Origin: SG8-41 sp963802355
GTDB taxonomy: Bacteria > Pseudomonadota > Gammaproteobacteria > Burkholderiales > SG8-41
Assembly (NCBI GenBank): GCA_963802355.1
Contig: CAWDIV010000001.1
Location: 116,104-180,103, forward strand
Direction of reading: 5' to 3'
Length of the DNA: 64,000 nucleotides
In this document: positions 30,821-39,200 of the stretch, piece after piece
Layout: each line of letters opens with the position of its first letter
Position numbering within the stretch: position 1 is the first letter of the stretch
Position numbers and translations under genes: made by a program
Notes under the pieces: model-generated
What the model saw: only the letters and a program-made list of their open reading frames with translations
The model's database searches: none
What the model was told of the DNA's origin: nothing

Positions 30821-31780
30821 ATGCGACTCATGTTCGCCGCTCTGATCGTGGCTGGTATTTCCAGCACCGCCTTTGCGCAGCTTTACCCCACCAGACCCGT
30901 ACGCCTCATCGTTCCCTTTCCCGCCGGCGGCGGCTCCGACATCGTCGGGCGCATCGTCGCGGCAAAGCTGGCCGAGCAGTTCAAGCAGCAGTTCATCGTG
31001 GACAACCGCGCCGGCGCAGGCGGCTCGATCGGCACCGAGGCCGTGGCGCGCGCCGCCCCCGACGGCTATACGATCGTGCTCGCGTCCACTTCCGAGATCG
31101 CGGTGAATCCCGCGATCTACACGCGGCTCACTTACGACACGGTGCGCGACCTTCTGCCGGTTGCGCTGATCGCCTCGACACCCGTCGCCATCGTCGTGCA
31201 TCCCTCGCTGCCGGCCAGGAATGTAAAAGACCTGGTCGCGCTCGCGAAAGCGCGGCCCGGCGACATCAACGTGGCCTCGGCCGGGAACGGGACTTTCACG
31301 CACCTGTCGGGAGAACTATTCAGGTCGCTCACCGCCACTGCCATGACCCACGTTCCCTACAAGGGCGCGCCCGCCGCGCTCACCGACCTCGCGGCCGGGC
31401 AGGTGCAGATCATGTTTTCCTCGCTGCCGGCCGCGATCGGGCTCATCAACGCGGGAAAGATCCGGCCCATCGCGGTATCCACCGCCAAGCGCGCCGAGAA
31501 TCTCCCCAACGTGCCGACCGTGATCGAATCGGGTGTGTCCGCCTACGAGGTAGTCTACTGGTACGGCACCTTCGTGCCGGCAGCCACTCCCCGGGACATC
31601 GCAAGCCAGCTCCACGGTGAGACCGACCGGGCGCTGCGCGCGCCGGACGTGATCGCGAATCTCGCCAAGCAGGGCGCGACGCCCGGCGCTTTCTCGCAAG
31701 GACAGTTCGCCGATTTTGTGAAGTCCGAGCACGCTCGCTGGGGCAAAGTCGCGCGTGCGACGGGTATCAAGCTCGACTGA
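30821..31780 (+). CDS. Bug/TctC solute receptor (Bug 9)
   Basis: 319 residues. Signal peptide MRLMFAALIVAGISSTAFAQ, then LYPTRPVRLIVPFPAGGGSD. Core: FIVDNRAGAGGSIGTEAVAR, MTHVPYKGAPAALTDLAAGQ, GKIRPIAVSTAKRAENLPNV and SAYEVVYWYGTFVPAATPRD. Weak ribosome-binding site. It sits behind the SelA-like PLP enzyme, its likely pathway partner. No long palindrome in the signal-peptide codons. Confidence 0.88.
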   Translation: MRLMFAALIVAGISSTAFAQLYPTRPVRLIVPFPAGGGSDIVGRIVAAKLAEQFKQQFIVDNRAGAGGSIGTEAVARAAPDGYTIVLASTSEIAVNPAIYTRLTYDTVRDLLPVALIASTPVAIVVHPSLPARNVKDLVALAKARPGDINVASAGNGTFTHLSGELFRSLTATAMTHVPYKGAPAALTDLAAGQVQIMFSSLPAAIGLINAGKIRPIAVSTAKRAENLPNVPTVIESGVSAYEVVYWYGTFVPAATPRDIASQLHGETDRALRAPDVIANLAKQGATPGAFSQGQFADFVKSEHARWGKVARATGIKLD

Positions 31781-31807
31781 TAGCAGATACTACGTGACTG
31801 GTGAATC

Positions 31808-32666
31808 GTGAATCCGCGTGACGTAAAAGCCTTCAACGAAACCTTCAAGCGCGGCAGCTGGATCGCCGGCATCGTCCTGTTCCTCGCCGCCCTGCCCTTC
31901 CTGTGGGGCGCGGGCTACATGACCTACCGCTCGCTGTGGTTCCAGCATGGCGCCGCGCGGGCGGAAGGCACGGTGGTCGAGATCTCCGAGGGCACGCCGT
32001 CGCTCGACCCTCGAGTACCGCGCCACAGGCGGGGACGTGCGGCGCATCGAGAGCGGCGGCTCGGACTACTACAAGGGCTACGCGCGCGGCGACAAGCTGA
32101 CCGTGTTCTATGACGCGCAGAATCCGGCCGACGCGCGCATCGACCTGTGGCTGGAGCACTGGATACTGCCGATACTGGTCGTCATCCCCGGCGCCGTCAT
32201 CCTGCTCGCGATGTTCCTCATCACCTCACACATGCGGAAGGACCCCTTCGCGCGCCCGCAGCTCGAGAAGGGCGGAACGCTGGTGCCGGCGGAGTTCCTG
32301 AGAGTGCGCCTGAGCGTAGACTTGGACCTCGATCGCGAACGGGCAGCGGGCGATTTCAAGCTGACGGAGCGCGACGGTCACTACGAGCTGATCCACAACG
32401 GCGAAAAGCGCGATCCGTACGATCCAGCCGTGCAGCGCGAGCTGGGTCTCTGCTACGTGATCGAAGCGAAGGGCAAGGACCCGAAGACCGGCACCGAGCG
32501 TCTCTTCGAAAGCGATCCGCTGCCGAGCAACCCGGAGCGTCTCATCCAGGGGCGCACCATCACCGTGTACGTGGACCCCAAGCGTCCGGAGGTTTACCGG
32601 ATGGAACTGCCGTTCCAGAAGAAGGCGCCATCGAAGGCGCAGTCGAGCCCGATAACGAAGCTGTGA
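31808..32666 (+). pseudogene. DUF3592 membrane protein, frameshifted
   Basis: The first frame (31808) gives a membrane helix WIAGIVLFLAALPFLWGAGY then AARAEGTVVEISEGTPS. The second frame continues TLEYRATGGDVRRIESGGSD, RGDKLTVFYDAQNPADARID and a second helix ILPILVVIPGAVILLAMFLI. DUF3592 proteins have exactly this order, with the junction at about 32008-32014 (CTCGACCCTCGAG). One missing or extra base would restore a protein of about 285 residues. Confidence 0.75.
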
Positions 32667-32780
32667 AGCGTGACGACTGATGACTGACGAGTGGTGTGTG
32701 ACCGGTGAGGCGTGACTGGAACGGCGTGACTAATACCGCGTGACTGATGCGGTGTAACTGAGCCAACCCCGTGACGTTTC
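32667..32780. repeat. GCGTGACTGA-type stuttering repeat
   Basis: GCGTGACGACTGATGACTGA followed by GGCGTGACTGG, GGCGTGACTAA and CGCGTGACTGA: a decayed 10-15 bp unit between the DUF3592 remnant and the next small gene. Confidence 0.5.
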
Positions 32781-32949
32781 AGTCTCGAACCCATATGAAT
32801 GTAGATATCCAAATGTAGATGCGAATGTCTTCATTTGGAGTCTTCCATATGCGGGTATATGCTTTCCGCATTCTCAACATGTCATCTAATTGAAGTTAAG
32901 TTGCATGGAACCAACGCCGCGGGGATATTCGAGGCCTTGACTGGTACTG

Positions 32950-33351
32950 ATGGCCGCACGTCTATATGTAGTCACTTGGATAGCGATGACGATTTTCTTC
33001 CTCCATCTATTGGCTCATGCGATGTTCGGTCCGCTACCCTGGGGCCTCTCATCGAGGACCGGGGCTATCGTCGCAATGTGCATTTTCTTTGGAAGCGCCG
33101 TTCCAAGCGCGGTCCTGGCGTTCGTCCCACGCTGCGATAGTTGCGGAAAACGGTTCTTCGTGGAAGGCTTCCGTGAGAAGCATCCGACTTTCACCTATCG
33201 AACCGGCCTCAACGCTTGGGCAACGACGGTCATAAACGTTTTGCGCCGCAAGGCATTTCAGTGCATGTACCTGCGGAACAAGTTTCCGCCTCGGATGAAC
33301 ATGCAACTTAACCGCGCTAGTGAAGGAGCCGGGAAGAGAGAGATACCATGA
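32950..33351 (+). CDS. small membrane protein with Cys-x-x-Cys, probable cassette gene
   Basis: 133 residues. Two hydrophobic helices (LYVVTWIAMTIFFLHLLAHA and GAIVAMCIFFGSAVPSAVLA) are followed by RCDSCGKRFFVEGFREKHPT. The gene starts 49 bp after GTTAAGT (32895-32901) and its tail crosses ACTTAAC (33306-33312), the exact complement, so it may be another cassette whose attC was cut; the codons after 33306 are then not original. Unknown function. Confidence 0.5.
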   Translation: MAARLYVVTWIAMTIFFLHLLAHAMFGPLPWGLSSRTGAIVAMCIFFGSAVPSAVLAFVPRCDSCGKRFFVEGFREKHPTFTYRTGLNAWATTVINVLRRKAFQCMYLRNKFPPRMNMQLNRASEGAGKREIP

Positions 33352-34097
33352 GCGTCATGTTTCCAGGAGAGTCAGCGGAGTACCGAGCGGCGCGCGATCG
33401 TCTGCTCGAGCAGGAGATCGGACTGCGCCGAGCGATGGAGGCGGTGGCGGCCGCCAGGCGTAGGCTGCCGCCGGGGGGCATTGTCCCAGAGGACTACGTC
33501 TTCCACGGCAGCGGAGCGGACGGCGCCCCGACCGGCGTGCGGCTGTCGGAGCTCTTCGCGCCCGGCAAGGACTCGCTCGTGATCTACAGCTTCATGTTCC
33601 CGCGCGATGCCGGCGACCTGCGTCCCGGGCCCGCGAGCGGCGAAACAGCACGCCTTAAGCTCGACGAGAGTCCATGCCCGTCGTGCGTCGCGCTCCTCGA
33701 CCAGCTCGACGGCGCCGCGGAGCACGTGAGCCCGCTCGTCAACTTCGCAGTGGTCGCTAAGTCTCCGCTGCCGCGCATCCTCACCTTCGCTGAAGAACGT
33801 GGCTGGCGACGGCTACGGCTCTTCTCGTCGGCCGGCAACACCTACAACCGCGACTACCTCGCGGAGACCGTGGACGGCGCACAGAGGCCGATGCTGAACG
33901 TGTTCCACCGCGACGGCGATACGATCCGCCACTTCTGGGGCTCGGAGCTTTTCTACGCGCCAACCGATCCCGGGCAGGATCCCCGCCACGTTGGCACCAT
34001 TGAGCCCGTCTGGAACCTGTTCGACCTCACGCCGGAAGGCCGCCCGATCGACTGGGACGAGCAACTGAGCTACTCATGCTGCAGCACGGGCGTCTAG
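33348..34097 (+). CDS. DUF899 family thioredoxin-like protein
   Basis: 249 residues. GKDSLVIYSFMFPRDAGDLR, then DESPCPSCVALLDQLDGAAE with Cys-x-x-Cys, FAEERGWRRLRLFSSAGNTY, NRDYLAETVDGAQRPMLNVF HRDGD and the ending DEQLSYSCCSTGV. This is the DUF899 pattern, a thioredoxin-fold family of unknown substrate. It overlaps the preceding gene's stop by four bases (ATGA at 33348-33351), perhaps a by-product of a deletion. An attC-like site follows 93 bp downstream. Confidence 0.8.
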   Translation: MSVMFPGESAEYRAARDRLLEQEIGLRRAMEAVAAARRRLPPGGIVPEDYVFHGSGADGAPTGVRLSELFAPGKDSLVIYSFMFPRDAGDLRPGPASGETARLKLDESPCPSCVALLDQLDGAAEHVSPLVNFAVVAKSPLPRILTFAEERGWRRLRLFSSAGNTYNRDYLAETVDGAQRPMLNVFHRDGDTIRHFWGSELFYAPTDPGQDPRHVGTIEPVWNLFDLTPEGRPIDWDEQLSYSCCSTGV

Positions 34098-34189
34098 TAC
34101 GTGTACAACCCGCCGTAGACTCGCTCGCTGGAGACACCATCGCCGGAGCCTGGGCCTGCATGGAGAACGGGGCTCAGCCAAAACGTGCA

Positions 34190-34291
34190 ACCTAACCCTT
34201 CCGTCGAGCGGACACACAACGGCGGGGCACGTTGGCGCGCTTCGTCAAGGTTTGTGACGCCGTTGTGTACCGCTCACGTCAAACGTTAAAT
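34190..34291 (+). other. attC-like recombination site
   Basis: Inverse core ACCTAAC (34190-34196) and core GTTAAAT (34285-34291) both fit the integron consensus exactly. Arms CGTCGAGCGGACACACAACG (left) and CGTGAGCGGTACACAACG (reverse complement of the right) pair almost fully, leaving two unpaired bases on the left, as extrahelical bases do in attC. The middle (about 35 bases) is the variable terminal structure. I regard this as a real attC. Confidence 0.78.
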
Positions 34292-34401
34292 AGCGGCGCC
34301 AAGTCCCGCTTGTTTGCTTCGAGTTTCGTGGCGGCCTTGGCGGTTCCGGCTTTGGTTTTCGTCACTCGTCAGCCGTCACTCGTCAGTCGTCACGCCCTCG
34401 A

Positions 34402-35364
34402 TCAATCCACCTTCACCCCCGCACGCTTCACCACGTCCGCCCACTTCGCAACCTCCTTCCGGATGTGCTCGGCAAACTGTTCCGGCGTGCCGCCCACGAT
34501 CTCGAGGCCCTGCTGGTTCAGTTTCTCCCTGACCGTGGTCGACGCCAGCGTCTTGTTCACCTCCGCATTGAGGCGCGCAATGATCGCCTTCGGTACCCCG
34601 GCCGGCACCATGACTCCGGCCCACGCGGTAACCTCGAAACCCGGCACTCCAGCTTCCGCCACCGTTGGCAGCTCCGAAAACGCGGGCACCCGCTTCGCGC
34701 TGGTCACGGCCAGTCCCCGCAACCTGCCTCCCTTGACGTGCGGCCCGATCGAATTGATGTTGTCGAACATCACGTGCACCCGTCCCGCGGTGAGATCCGT
34801 GATCGCCACCGCGGCGGCTTTGAAGGGCACGTGCACCATCTGCGTGCCGGTCATGAGCTTGAACAGCTCGGCGCTGACGTGAATGCTCGAGCCGCTGCCG
34901 GTGGACGCATAAAACAGGCTGCCCGGGTTCTTCTTCGCGTGCTCGATCAAATCCTGCACCGATTTCACCGACAGCGACGGCGTGACCGCCAGCAGGTTGG
35001 GCGTGAAGTACATCTGGACGACCGGCCGCAAGTCCTTGTCCGGATGGTAGGGCAGCCTAGACAGGACGCTGCGGTTGATCCCGAGCGTGAGTATGTTCCC
35101 GTGGCCGATGACGTAGCCGTCGGGGGTGGCTCTCGCGATCATTTCTGTACCGATGGTCCCGCTTCCCCCGGGACGGTTGTCCACGACTATTTGCTGCCCC
35201 ATCTGCCTGGCGAGCTCCGCCATGACGATGCGCGCGGCAGTGTCGGGTCCGCCCCCGGCGGCGGAAGGAATGACGTACCGTAACGGCCGCTCGGGGTACG
35301 CGGCCGGCGTCCCGGTAGCAACGAGCAATGCCGCCGGGACGACGAACAGCAAAACATGCCACAC
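34402..35364 (-). CDS. Bug/TctC solute receptor (Bug 10)
   Basis: 320 residues from GTG 35364 (VWHVLLFVVPAALLVATGTP then AAYPERPLRYVIP); TTG 35373 is an alternative. Longer in-frame starts run through the remnant of another Bug gene. Core: QIVVDNRPGGSGTIGTEMIA, MVHVPFKAAAVAITDLTAGR (FKAA replaces YKGG), GRLRGLAVTSAKRVPAFSEL and AEAGVPGFEVTAWAGVMVPA. The start overlaps the stop of a Bug C-terminal remnant (35370-35443). Confidence 0.83.
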   Translation of the reverse strand: MWHVLLFVVPAALLVATGTPAAYPERPLRYVIPSAAGGGPDTAARIVMAELARQMGQQIVVDNRPGGSGTIGTEMIARATPDGYVIGHGNILTLGINRSVLSRLPYHPDKDLRPVVQMYFTPNLLAVTPSLSVKSVQDLIEHAKKNPGSLFYASTGSGSSIHVSAELFKLMTGTQMVHVPFKAAAVAITDLTAGRVHVMFDNINSIGPHVKGGRLRGLAVTSAKRVPAFSELPTVAEAGVPGFEVTAWAGVMVPAGVPKAIIARLNAEVNKTLASTTVREKLNQQGLEIVGGTPEQFAEHIRKEVAKWADVVKRAGVKVD

Positions 35365-35369
35365 ACCGC

Positions 35370-35443
35370 TCAATCCACCTTCGCGCCGGAGGCTTCGATC
35401 ACCTTCTTCCATTTTGCGATCTCGCTCTTGATGTACGCAGTGT
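35370..35443 (-). pseudogene. Bug C-terminal remnant
   Basis: The minus strand reads TAYIKSEIAKWKKVIEASGA KVD and TGA at 35372-35370: the last helix of a Bug protein (xxFIKSExxKWxKVVKxAGIKxD). Nothing else of that gene is left; a tandem ACTCGACACC repeat starts just upstream. Confidence 0.8.
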
Positions 35444-35477
35444 CGAGTGAAAAAAGCACGAAGTGATGGCGCTTTCC

Positions 35478-35540
35478 CTCGACACCCGACACTCGACACC
35501 CATCACTCGTCCCATCACCCATCACTCATCACCCATCACT
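35478..35540. repeat. CGACACC / CATCACTCAT tandem repeats
   Basis: CGACACCCGACACTCGACAC then CCATCACTCGTCCCATCACC and CATCACTCATCACCCATCAC. Period 7-8 units that run up to the stop of the Bug gene at 35536. Confidence 0.65.
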
Positions 35541-36495
35541 CGGCCTTTACACCCCCGGCCTTGATCACCCGCGCCCATTTTTCCGACTCGGCGCGCAGGA
35601 ATTTCGCGAACTCCTCCGGCGTGCTGCCTACGCCTTCGGCGCCGTTGTCCGCGAGGCGCGCACGCACCTCAGGCAAGGCGAGCGTCTTCGCAAAAGTCTG
35701 TTGAAGCTTCCTCACGATTTCCTTCGGCGTCCCGGCGGGCGCGACCACCGCGTGCCAGGCCGATGCATCAAGCCCCGGCATGCCGGCTTCCGTGTAGGTA
35801 GGAACCGCGGGCAACAGCGGAGAGCGGGCCGGCGCGGTGATGACGAATGCCTTGAGCCTGCCCGCCTTTACGTGCGGCAGGAACGCGGGAATGGTATTGA
35901 AGGCGAGGTGCAGCCGGCGCGCGAAGATCTCCGGCAGCGCCTGCGCGACGCCTTTGTAGGGGACGTGCACGATATCCACTCCCGCAACCATCTTGAACAA
36001 CTCACCCATGAGGTGGAGCCCGGAACCGACGCCGGTCGAGCCGAAATTGAGCTGGCCCGGCCGCGCCTTGGCGTAGGTGACGAGCTCGGAGATGGAATTC
36101 ACCGGCAGCGCCGGGCTCGCCCACAGCACGAACGGCAGATTCGTCGCCTGAGACACCGGAGCGAGGTCCCTGAACAGGTCGTATCCCAGTTTCCGGTAGA
36201 GGTTGGGGCCGATCGAGAGCGGGCCGAGGTTGCCGTAGCTGATCGTGTAACCGTCGGGGCTCGATTTAGCGACGAGCTCGGTGCCGATCGTGCCGCCGGC
36301 GCCGCCGCGGTTGTCGACGACAATCTGCTGCCCCAGCTCGGCCTGCCATGGCTGCGAAATCATCCGCGCCGTGACGTCGATCGACTCGCCCGCGGGGAAT
36401 GGCACGATCAGGCGGATCGGCTTGGTCGGAAAACCGAAAGCGGCGTGCCCGGCCACGGCCATCGCGAATGCCAGGCACCATCCTGCGAGTTTCAT
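35536..36495 (-). CDS. Bug/TctC solute receptor (Bug 11)
   Basis: 319 residues; GCGGAGGAAAAC precedes ATG 36495. Signal peptide KLAGWCLAFAMAVAGHAAFG, then FPTKPIRLIVPFPAGESIDV, where ESID replaces GGxxD. Core: QQIVVDNRGGAGGTIGTELV, IVHVPYKGVAQALPEIFARR and GRLKAFVITAPARSPLLPAV. The ESID change lies at the pocket edge and suggests a ligand unlike that of the neighbours. It lies upstream (in transcription) of Bug 10. Confidence 0.85.
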   Translation of the reverse strand: MKLAGWCLAFAMAVAGHAAFGFPTKPIRLIVPFPAGESIDVTARMISQPWQAELGQQIVVDNRGGAGGTIGTELVAKSSPDGYTISYGNLGPLSIGPNLYRKLGYDLFRDLAPVSQATNLPFVLWASPALPVNSISELVTYAKARPGQLNFGSTGVGSGLHLMGELFKMVAGVDIVHVPYKGVAQALPEIFARRLHLAFNTIPAFLPHVKAGRLKAFVITAPARSPLLPAVPTYTEAGMPGLDASAWHAVVAPAGTPKEIVRKLQQTFAKTLALPEVRARLADNGAEGVGSTPEEFAKFLRAESEKWARVIKAGGVKAE

Positions 36496-36564
36496 GTTTT
36501 CCTCCGCTTTCGGTTTTCAGGAGTTCACGAGCGGCGCAATATCCTGGCCGGCCTCCGGACGCGG

Positions 36565-36789
36565 TCAGGAAGGCGCCAGAGGAGAGCCCTTTTTGCCGGG
36601 CGGCTTCGCGAGCATGGTTGCGATGAACGGCGACCAGACGGCATTGGGCTCCCACACCGCTTTCATCGGCGCAAACGCCGGCTCTATTTGCCACTTCTGC
36701 CTGATGACTCGATATAAGCCGAGGAACGACGTTACGCGCTTGTTCGCGGCGCAGTGCAGCAGGACCCGCTTTTCCTGATGCCTGTCCAT
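36565..36789 (-). pseudogene. tyrosine/dual-specificity phosphatase, C-terminal half only
   Basis: RHQEKRVLLHCAANKRVTSF then LGLYRVIRQKWQIEPAFAPM contains the phosphatase P-loop HCAANKR (C-x5-R) and the following helix, then VWEPNAVWSPFIATMLAK. The N-terminal half of the domain is absent; the ATG at 36789 overlaps the stop of the upstream Bug gene. Probably a fragment left by deletion. Confidence 0.65.
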
Positions 36790-37790
36790 CAATCGGCCTT
36801 GATATTGGCTGCCCTCGCCAGTTTGGTGAAGAGCGCTATCTGCTCGACAACGAATCTATCGAAGGCCTCCGGCGCAATCGGCACGGGTTCCGCGCCCAGC
36901 GTGAGCCAGCGCTCTTTCGATTCGGGCAGATTGAGGATGCGCGTAACTTCCCGATTGAGCTTCTCCACGATCGCGCGAGGCGTCTTGGCGGGCGCGAGCA
37001 AGCCGAACCACGTTTCCCAGCGATAACCGGGCACGCCTGCCTCGCTGATCGTCGGCACCTCCGGGAGCACCGCGATCCGCTTCGCAGGCGTCACCGCCAG
37101 CGCCAGGAGCCTGCCATCCTTGATAAACGGCAGGGCGTTGGTGGTGGGCGAAAGCATGAATTGAACCCGGCCGACCGCCGCCTCGAGCACCGCCTCCGGT
37201 ATCCCCTTGAAAGGAACGTGCGCGACGCTGATCCCCGCTAGGCTCTGGAACAACTCCGCCGAAAAATGCGTGGCGCTGCCGATGCCGGCCGAAGAGAACA
37301 GGACCTGGCCGGGCTTGGCCTTCGCCATGGCGATCAGATCTTTGACGCCTTTGACGCCCAAAGAAGGGCTCACGATCAGCACTGCGGGCACGCTCACCGT
37401 AGTGGTGATGCCTGCGAAGTCCCTGGCAGTGTCGTAAGGCAGCTTGGAATACATGGCGGGCGCGACGGCGTGGGATGCCGATACCGAGAGCAAGGTGTGG
37501 CCGTCCGGCGTGGCGTTGGCGACGATCTGCGCAGCAATTATGCCGCCCGCGCTGGGGCGGTTTTCCGCCACTATCTGCTGCTTCCAGCCCTCGCTCAACT
37601 TTTGTCCTATCACGCGCGCGGACACATCCACCGTACTGCCCGCCGAGAAACCGATGACGACACGGATCGGCCGGGCCGGATAGCCCGCGGCCCCGTCGGC
37701 CGCGAGTCCCGCACCCGGAATTGCAATCGCAGCTAGCAAAGCCGGGCAGGCCAGAACGCCCGGCAGCGAATACTTTGCTGGGTGGGGCAT
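36789..37790 (-). CDS. Bug/TctC solute receptor (Bug 12)
   Basis: 333 residues. Signal peptide VLACPALLAAIAIPGAGLAA, then GYPARPIRVVIGFSAGSTVD (STVD in place of GGxxD). Core: QQIVAENRPSAGGIIAAQIV, VAHVPFKGIPEAVLEAAVGR and GRLLALAVTPAKRIAVLPEV, then PGYRWETWFGLLAPAKTPRA. It lies 119 bp from the divergent nitrile-hydratase-type operon, so the two could share a regulatory region. The signal-peptide codons have a CGCGGCC/GGCCGCG inverted repeat. Confidence 0.85.
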   Translation of the reverse strand: MPHPAKYSLPGVLACPALLAAIAIPGAGLAADGAAGYPARPIRVVIGFSAGSTVDVSARVIGQKLSEGWKQQIVAENRPSAGGIIAAQIVANATPDGHTLLSVSASHAVAPAMYSKLPYDTARDFAGITTTVSVPAVLIVSPSLGVKGVKDLIAMAKAKPGQVLFSSAGIGSATHFSAELFQSLAGISVAHVPFKGIPEAVLEAAVGRVQFMLSPTTNALPFIKDGRLLALAVTPAKRIAVLPEVPTISEAGVPGYRWETWFGLLAPAKTPRAIVEKLNREVTRILNLPESKERWLTLGAEPVPIAPEAFDRFVVEQIALFTKLARAANIKAD

Positions 37791-37868
37791 GAGATCATCC
37801 TCGTGTTGTTGTGAATACGTGAAGACAGCAGGACCGTTGCGTCATTCGAAAACAGCTAATAACATCAA

Positions 37869-37902
37869 CCACTCGTCACCCATCACTCATCACTCATCAC
37901 CA
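37869..37902. repeat. CACTCATCAC tandem repeat
   Basis: ACCACTCGTCACCCATCACT then CATCACTCATCACC, period 8, ending eight bases before the first gene of the nitrile-hydratase-type operon, where a ribosome-binding site would be expected. Confidence 0.6.
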
Positions 37903-37909
37903 GCCCTGA

Positions 37910-38218
37910 ATGAGAGCCTATCACGATCTTGGCGGCACCCCTGCCGGGCCCGTCCCCCGGGAAGAGCACGAGCTGCAACTGTGGGAGAAGCGCATCGAAG
38001 CGCTGCTGGTGCTGCTCACGCGCAAGAAAATCCTGCGTGTCGACGAGAACCGGCGGGCGCTGGAATCGCTGGGCGACGAGGTGTATCACAGCCTCACCTA
38101 CGCCGAGCGCCGGATACTCGCGATGTCGAACAACCTGATCCTCAAGGGCGTCATCAGCGTCGAGGAGCTCGCCGCGAAGCTCGCGGAGATCGAGGGCCGC
38201 AAGGATCCGCTGCCGTGA
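37910..38218 (+). CDS. nitrile hydratase beta N-half / thiocyanate hydrolase beta-like subunit
   Basis: 102 residues. MRAYHDLGGTPAGPVPREEH, LWEKRIEALLVLLTRKKILR and YHSLTYAERRILAMSNNLIL match the N-terminal helical half of nitrile hydratase beta; in thiocyanate hydrolase this half is a separate subunit (ScnB). Its stop overlaps the GTG of the next gene (GTGA, 38215-38218). With the two following genes it has the order of scnBAC. Soluble, part of a cobalt enzyme hydrating nitriles or thiocyanate. Which of the two is not settled by sequence here. Confidence 0.75.
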   Translation: MRAYHDLGGTPAGPVPREEHELQLWEKRIEALLVLLTRKKILRVDENRRALESLGDEVYHSLTYAERRILAMSNNLILKGVISVEELAAKLAEIEGRKDPLP

Positions 38219-38541
38219 GCGCCGCTTCGGCGACCGCCTCCACGTCCGCCGCGACGCCTGCCTACGCAGCCGGCGAGCGCGTCCGGGTGCGGAAGGTCGA
38301 TGCGCCAGGGCACATCCGCACGCCCCATTACATCCGCGGCGTGACCGGGGTGATCGAGCGTTTCGTCGGCTACTTCAGGAATCCGGAGGAGCTGGCTTAC
38401 GGGCGCAGCGGCCAACCGTTGCGCGCGCTGTACCGCGTGCGTTTCGTGCAGTCGCAGGTGTGGCCGGACTACCACGGCGCCGCGGGCGACACCGTGGACA
38501 TCGATCTCTACGAGCACTGGCTGGAACGGGCCAATCCATGA
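38215..38541 (+). CDS. nitrile hydratase beta C-half / thiocyanate hydrolase alpha-like subunit
   Basis: 108 residues from GTG 38215. After an Ala/Ser/Thr-rich start come GERVRVRKVDAPGHIRTPHY, IRGVTGVIERFVGYFRNPEE and YRVRFVQSQVWPDYHGAAGD, then TVDIDLYEHWLERA. This is the SH3-like C-terminal domain of nitrile hydratase beta, here a separate gene as ScnA is in thiocyanate hydrolase. Overlaps its neighbours by four bases on each side, so the three subunits are coupled. Confidence 0.78.
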   Translation: MSAASATASTSAATPAYAAGERVRVRKVDAPGHIRTPHYIRGVTGVIERFVGYFRNPEELAYGRSGQPLRALYRVRFVQSQVWPDYHGAAGDTVDIDLYEHWLERANP

Positions 38542-39200
38542 AAGATCACGATCATCGCGACCATCACGATCATGCGCACGGCGCGGGACACCGGCATCCG
38601 CCGCAGGCCGACCACGACGACACGCTCACGTACTACCGCAAGCTCGAGATGTCGGTGCGCGAGCTGCTGATAGCGAAAGGCGTCTTCACGGCCGACGACG
38701 TGCGCAGGATGGTCGAGGACATCGAGAGCCGCAGCCCCGAAGGCGGCGCGCGCGTCGTGGCCCGCGCATGGACCGATCCGCAGTTCAAGGAATTGCTGCT
38801 GCGCGATGCAACCGCCGCCTGCGCCGGCATGGGCTTCGAGATGGCGCTCTACGACGTCAAGCTCAACGTAGTGGAAAACACGCCCGACGTGCACAACATG
38901 GTCGTGTGCACGCTGTGCTCGTGCTATCCGCGCATGCTGCTCGGCCTGCCGCCCGCGTGGTACAAGAGCCGCGCGTACCGCTCGCGGGCCGTGCGCGAGC
39001 CGCGCGCCGTGCTGCAAGAGTTCGGCCTGGAGCTCCCGGACAAGGTCGCCGTGCGCGTCCACGACTCCACCGCGGACCTGCGTTACCTCGTGCTGCCGAT
39101 GCGGCCGCCGCGGACGGAAGGCTACAGCGAGACGCAGCTCGCCGCACTGGTTACACGCGATAGCATGATAGGAACCGCGGTGCTGAAGGATGAGGGATGA
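38538..39200 (+). CDS. cobalt-type nitrile hydratase alpha / thiocyanate hydrolase gamma-like subunit with His-rich N-terminus
   Basis: 220 residues. The metal site is VVCTLCSCYPRMLLGLPPAW; Thr after the first Cys is the mark of cobalt rather than iron enzymes, and the two later Cys are oxidised in the mature site. ARAWTDPQFKELLLRDATAA and VLPMRPPRTEGYSETQLAAL fit the alpha/gamma family. The first about 28 residues hold some 11 His in a run of D/H (KDHDHRDHHDHAHGAGHRHP), an added metal-binding tail that could feed cobalt or nickel to the site, since no separate activator gene is seen. Confidence 0.85.
   Translation: MKDHDHRDHHDHAHGAGHRHPPQADHDDTLTYYRKLEMSVRELLIAKGVFTADDVRRMVEDIESRSPEGGARVVARAWTDPQFKELLLRDATAACAGMGFEMALYDVKLNVVENTPDVHNMVVCTLCSCYPRMLLGLPPAWYKSRAYRSRAVREPRAVLQEFGLELPDKVAVRVHDSTADLRYLVLPMRPPRTEGYSETQLAALVTRDSMIGTAVLKDEG

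Noticed and set aside
37910..39200. Firm call of thiocyanate hydrolase
   Set aside because: The split beta and gene order favour it, but cobalt nitrile hydratases share the metal motif and I cannot compare specificity residues without an alignment.
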